A stretch of DNA of 15,068 nt from Myxococcota bacterium (GTDB lineage: Bacteria; Myxococcota_C; UBA6777). The DNA lies in assembly GCA_023150835.1 (NCBI GenBank), contig JAKLKB010000155.1, positions 1-15,068 of the forward strand, read 5' to 3'. Under the pieces are notes generated by a model that searched no databases, was not told the origin of the DNA, and saw only the letters and a list, made by a program, of their open reading frames with translations. This document shows, one piece after another, positions 11,922 to 15,068 of this stretch (its first letter is position 1; each line of letters begins with the position of its first letter). Both the position numbers and the translations under genes were made by a program.

Positions 11922-14015
11922 ATGAAAGTCATGTTGGTGTATCCGCCGACGAGTGATCTGACAGCGCCGTATTTGTCTGTGCCGATGTTGACGGGGTTTT
12001 TGCGCGGTCATGGGGTGGAAGTGGTGCCTGTGGATGCGAATGTGGAGGCGTATGATTTTTTGCTGCGGCGAGGGCCTTTGTACGAGATGAGATCGCGGAT
12101 CGAGCGGCGCTTGGGGAGACTGGAGCGCAAGCCGATGTTGCGGCATACAGAGCAACTGGCGTATGCGGCGTCGTGGGGAGCTTTGGGGGATGCGTATGCG
12201 GTGTGTGATGGGATCGAGGAAGCGGTGGCGATCTTGCGTGATCCTGTGCGTTTTTACGAGCCAGAGCATTACGCTCGTGCGGTGGACACATTGGATGCGT
12301 CGATGCAGGTGATCTCGGCGGCGTATACGCCGTTGACGGTGGATTTTACAGCGTATCGGACGCCGTTTTCGTTGACGTCGCTGGCCGAGATCACGCACGA
12401 TGCAGCGGAAGAATGGAATCCTTATCATGCGTACACGGCGGAGGTGTTGTTTCCACGTATCGCATCGGAGGCTCCTGACGTGGTGGGGATCTCGGTGTGT
12501 TTTCCGGGGCAGACACAGCCTGCGTACAGTATGGCGATGGCGATCAAAGAGGCGTTCCCTTCGGTGCATTTGACGGTGGGCGGACCGTCGATGACGCAGA
12601 TGTTGATCCGCCAGAGTGGACAAGTGCTTGCGGAGGCGTTGGGTCCGTTTGATAGCGGGGTGGTGTTTGAGGGGGAGCATACGCTGTTGGCGTTGTTGGA
12701 GATCGTGGAGAAGCATCGGGAAGATCCGACGGCGTTGACGAAGGCTTTTGGTTTGCAGCCCAACATCGTGCATCGTTTGCCCGATGGGGCGGGGCATTAT
12801 CGGAAGGGCAGTGCAAATATCGATATGCGCGCCTTGCCTTCGCCGGATTATGATGGGATGCCGTTGTCGTTGTATTTTTCGCCGCATCGGGTGTTGCCGT
12901 ATGATCCGACGCGGGGGTGTTATTGGGGGAGGTGTACGTTCTGTCATTATGGTTTGTCGGAGGTGGGTACAGCGTCGTATCGTGAGCGCAAGGTGGAGAC
13001 GTGTGTGGAGCATCTACGGGCGCTTTCGGAGCGTTATGGGACGAAGACATTTTATCTTTCGCAAGACTCGGTGGCTCCGAAGACGTTGGTGCGTTTTGCC
13101 GAAGCGATGGCGGAAGCGGATCTGGGGATACGTTGGGCAACGGATTTGAAGGCGGAGAAGTACTTGACGGCGGAGCGAGCGGATATCTTGCGCAAGGGTG
13201 GTGCGGTGGCGTGTGCGTTGGGGATCGAGTCGGCAAGCCCCCGTGTCTTGGGCCTAATCGACAAGGGAGCGCCCGTGTCGGTGTTAGGGGAAGTGATCGA
13301 GCGGCTGTCGGATGCAGATATCGCAGTCGAAGCGATGTGTTTTACTGAGTTTCCGAGCGAAACGATCTCAGAAGCGTTGGATACGTTGCGATTTTTGGAG
13401 GCGCATCGGGAAGAAGTGGCGGCGTTTATTGTGGGTCAGTTCGATCTGACGCATGGCTCGTTGATCGCGCAGACGCCTGAGAAGTTCGGTTTGCGGGAGA
13501 CATGGCAAGTGGAAGGAGATCGTTTTGGGGTGGGTTTATTTTATCGGGAGCAGCGGCCAAGCAAGCGGGGGGACGATGCGGAACGGTTGGATGAGGCGTT
13601 AAACGATCTTTCAAAAGGCTGGTGGCTGCGGCGTTATCCGTGGGCGGGATCGCTGTCGACGGCGCATACGCTGTTTTATTATCTGCGTTTTGGGAAGGGG
13701 GCGCTGCGTGGGTTGGCGGGTGTAGAAGGCGGGGTGATCGGGGCGCGTTCAACGGTGCGTAAAGCCCAGTACGATCTCGAAGCGCTAGAGGAGGCCCAAG
13801 AGCGCGAGAGTGAGATCTGGCAGGCATTGACGCACGAGCAACGGCGGATCTCCCGCGAAGCGTACCGCGAGTTGGCGCAGCAAGCGCCTTCGGTGAGTCC
13901 TTCTCCCCAGACTTATCGGTTGTTGGCGGGTCATCCCCCTGTGCTGTTGCGCCGTCGTTCTACACGGGCACGCCGCCCCAAACATCAGCCCAACGCACTC
14001 AAACAACACCGCTAA
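11922..14015 (+). CDS. B12-binding-type radical SAM protein
   Basis: 697 residues from the ATG at 11922, where MKVMLVYPPTSD is the expected first strand of a cobalamin-binding-like Rossmann domain; GAGGA lies 8 bases upstream. The frame extends up to 11778, but that part reads through repeat DNA. Residues 1-50 and 185-250 (PDVVGISVCFPGQ, LTVGGPS) form the B12-binding-like domain; the DxHxxG cobalamin ligand motif is not visible. The radical SAM core follows, with Cys333, Cys338 and Cys341 in GCYWGRCTFCHYG, so spacing is CX4CX2C rather than CX3CX2C, and GIESASPRVL (about 434-443) lies in the expected downstream strand. The C-terminal ~200 residues are unrecognised and end in an Arg/Pro/Lys-rich tail. 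Many relatives are methylases or RiPP/lipid-modifying enzymes; the substrate here cannot be inferred. The gene stands alone and has codon use unlike its neighbours. Confidence 0.88.
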   Translation: MKVMLVYPPTSDLTAPYLSVPMLTGFLRGHGVEVVPVDANVEAYDFLLRRGPLYEMRSRIERRLGRLERKPMLRHTEQLAYAASWGALGDAYAVCDGIEEAVAILRDPVRFYEPEHYARAVDTLDASMQVISAAYTPLTVDFTAYRTPFSLTSLAEITHDAAEEWNPYHAYTAEVLFPRIASEAPDVVGISVCFPGQTQPAYSMAMAIKEAFPSVHLTVGGPSMTQMLIRQSGQVLAEALGPFDSGVVFEGEHTLLALLEIVEKHREDPTALTKAFGLQPNIVHRLPDGAGHYRKGSANIDMRALPSPDYDGMPLSLYFSPHRVLPYDPTRGCYWGRCTFCHYGLSEVGTASYRERKVETCVEHLRALSERYGTKTFYLSQDSVAPKTLVRFAEAMAEADLGIRWATDLKAEKYLTAERADILRKGGAVACALGIESASPRVLGLIDKGAPVSVLGEVIERLSDADIAVEAMCFTEFPSETISEALDTLRFLEAHREEVAAFIVGQFDLTHGSLIAQTPEKFGLRETWQVEGDRFGVGLFYREQRPSKRGDDAERLDEALNDLSKGWWLRRYPWAGSLSTAHTLFYYLRFGKGALRGLAGVEGGVIGARSTVRKAQYDLEALEEAQERESEIWQALTHEQRRISREAYRELAQQAPSVSPSPQTYRLLAGHPPVLLRRRSTRARRPKHQPNALKQHR

Positions 14016-14073
14016 AGGGGATAGGCCTTACGCGGTTGGTTCGTCTTCGTGGGGTGTCACCCCAGACCTCGCC

Positions 14074-14187
14074 ATAGACTGCCGCCCCTTGACTCCGAGA
14101 GGGGCGAGACGATTACTGCTTTTTCAAATCATAGACTGTCGCCCCTTGACTCCGAGAGGGGCGAGACGATTACTGCTTTTTCAAATC
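14074..14187. repeat. 57-bp tandem repeat, two units, each with a hairpin
   Basis: Units at 14074-14130 and 14131-14187 differ at about one base. Each contains CGCCCCT...AGGGGCG (14083-14089 with 14100-14106, and 14140-14146 with 14157-14163) with a 10-base loop, followed by GAGACGATTACTGCTTTTT. A hairpin followed by a T-run ~14 bases away might help end the radical SAM transcript. It is not a CRISPR array. The rest of the 14016-14330 spacer has no supported gene. Confidence 0.85.
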
Positions 14188-14277
14188 AGCGACGCTCTCG
14201 CTTGAAACAGCGCGAACACGGCTTTTTTGGGGTAACTGGGGCACTTCTATCTACCAGTCCAAAAGATCTCGCTATGT

Positions 14278-14332
14278 TAGACACCCTCTTCATACGATAT
14301 CCGAGTGATGTATACACAATAGATACCCTCTT
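14278..14332 (-). repeat. Short fragment of the miniature element between 13-bp direct repeats
   Basis: 14292-14318 (ATACGATATCCGAGTGATGT...) matches the right end of the miniature element in reverse orientation. It is flanked by TAGACACCCTCTT (14278-14290) and TAGATACCCTCTT (14320-14332), which differ at one base. The right repeat overlaps the stop codon of the exbD gene. Confidence 0.65.
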
Positions 14333-14771
14333 AGGGGGCGAGTTTGGGTCCGGCGGGGTCGGTGACAAGGCCGACTTGACGGACGCCGGCTTCGCGGAGT
14401 TTGGCCATGACTTGGAGGACGGTACGGAATAGGAGGCGTTGGTCGGCGTAGAGGAAGACTTGGGGGGCTTGTTTGATCTTGGGGTTGGGTTTGAGTTTTT
14501 CGACGAGGTCTTGCATGGAAAAGGGGGTGCATTTGGGGCAATTGTAGAGACGGATGGTCTTTTGGAGGTCGACGGTAAAGATGATATCGTCGTCTTTGAG
14601 GTCGAGTGTTTCGCCCGTTTCAAAGGGAGGGAGTTTGACGTCGGTTTTTTTGCTAGAGAGCATGGGGGCGGTGACCATGAAGATCACGAGAAGGACAAGC
14701 ATAACGTCGACGAGGGGGGTGACGTTGATATCGGAGAGGGAGCCGTGGCCCCCACCAGTTTGCATCGCCAT
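14331..14771 (-). CDS. ExbD/TolR family biopolymer transport protein
   Basis: 146 residues, a normal length for the family. ExbD/TolR proteins sit in the inner membrane with ExbB/TolQ and use the proton gradient to drive TonB- or Tol-type (or gliding-type) machines. The ATG at 14771 has GGAGG 7 bases upstream. A short cytoplasmic tail leads into the signature SDINVTPLVDVMLVLLVIF, with the conserved membrane Asp at residue 22 (TPLVD). One membrane helix (about 20-40) is followed by a periplasmic domain with QVFLYADQRLLFRTVLQVM and a final AGVRQVGLVTDP. The insert LYNCPKCTPFS carries a CxxC pair unusual for the family. It is the second of two exbD genes, 94 bp after the first, and an exbB/tolQ gene is expected beyond the window. 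Confidence 0.92.
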   Translation of the reverse strand: MAMQTGGGHGSLSDINVTPLVDVMLVLLVIFMVTAPMLSSKKTDVKLPPFETGETLDLKDDDIIFTVDLQKTIRLYNCPKCTPFSMQDLVEKLKPNPKIKQAPQVFLYADQRLLFRTVLQVMAKLREAGVRQVGLVTDPAGPKLAP

Positions 14772-14865
14772 GAAAAAGCCTCCGTGTGGTGGGCTTTGCT
14801 TTGGGAGATCGGCTTGGGAGCGGTCTCTTAGGGCAAAGCGTAGGCGTGCGTGTTGTATGGGTAGG

Positions 14866-15068
14866 TCAGCGTTCTTGGATATCTTCGGGGCTGACGACCA
14901 TGCCGATTTTTTTGACGCCGGCCTTTCGCATGGTGCCGATCACCTCCATGACACGGCCATAAGAGAGGGTGGGATCGGCTTGTAGATAAAGTTCTTGGTT
15001 TTTTTGGAGATCGGGGTCGGCTTTGAGGATCTTGGCGAGGGTGGGGATATCGGAGATGGGCTGGTTGC
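14866..15068 (-). CDS. ExbD/TolR family protein, C-terminal part
   Basis: The last 66 residues plus the TGA at 14866-14868; the N-terminal membrane segment lies beyond the window. The visible part has the periplasmic ExbD/TolR pattern: NQELYLQADPTLSYGRVMEV, then GTMRKAGVKKIGMVVSPED. It is a distinct protein from the exbD that follows, so this is a two-exbD operon as found in many Gram-negative bacteria with ExbB-ExbD1-ExbD2 order. The 94-bp gap between them contains the GGAGG site of the next gene. Confidence 0.9.
   Translation of the reverse strand, partial: NQPISDIPTLAKILKADPDLQKNQELYLQADPTLSYGRVMEVIGTMRKAGVKKIGMVVSPEDIQER

Noticed and set aside
14074-14187. CRISPR-like pair of repeats with internal palindrome
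   Set aside because: Only two units, and the sequence between the palindromes is identical in both, so there are no distinct spacers. The 57-bp period would leave too short a spacer, and no cas gene is present. It is a simple tandem duplication.

Overview
The window looks like a piece of a Gram-negative chromosome. It encodes ExbD/TolR-type proteins (which need an inner membrane, periplasm and outer membrane), a YadA-head-like repeat surface protein, a Cys-rich exported protein and two 23S rRNA methyltransferases. The mixture of repeat-rich surface proteins, Cys-rich exported proteins, tandem exbD genes and abundant intergenic repeats suggests Myxococcota or a related 'deltaproteobacterial' lineage. 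This is inference; there is no rRNA or other phylogenetic marker to fix it.

Layout. (i) 1-1291, plus strand: the 3' end of a surface protein with SGG/N-type head repeats, then a small Cys-rich exported protein whose 3' end overlaps the convergent gene. (ii) 1268-8497, minus strand: an accessory block. It holds a protein made of three copies of an unrecognised ~125-residue domain (1268-2650), a 7-TM protein with a Pro-rich linker and a C-terminal soluble domain (3191-4912), a second protein with one copy of the same domain fused to a different C-terminal region containing a Gly/Ala-rich helix pair (5585-6877), and a helical protein with a hexapeptide-repeat tail (7550-8497). (iii) 8795-11319, minus strand: an RlmM-like and an RlmI-like rRNA methyltransferase in tandem. 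(iv) 11922-14015, plus strand: a B12-binding-type radical SAM enzyme. (v) 14331-15068, minus strand: two consecutive ExbD/TolR genes, the second running off the window.

The most interesting part is block (ii). The two domain-sharing genes also share ~275 bp of upstream DNA. In the ATG-proximal 125 bp of that leader there are only four substitutions, and two of them form a compensatory pair in a hairpin stem, so the leader probably has a selected RNA (or DNA) structure. Next to the hairpin are four copies of a 10-bp motif with identical 19/19/10 spacing at both loci. One conserved N-terminal domain and leader joined to different C-terminal regions resembles the design of effector/toxin families whose payload is exchanged. 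Toxin activity is not shown by the sequence.

The intergenic DNA is full of repeats. A ~115-bp element with imperfect terminal inverted repeats occurs at least three times plus one short fragment. A 51-bp repeat occurs in opposite orientation on either side of the 5585-8497 gene pair. There are also palindrome-based hairpins and tandem repeats of 41, 46, 56 and 57 bp. No tRNA, rRNA, transposase, integrase, cas gene or CRISPR array was found.
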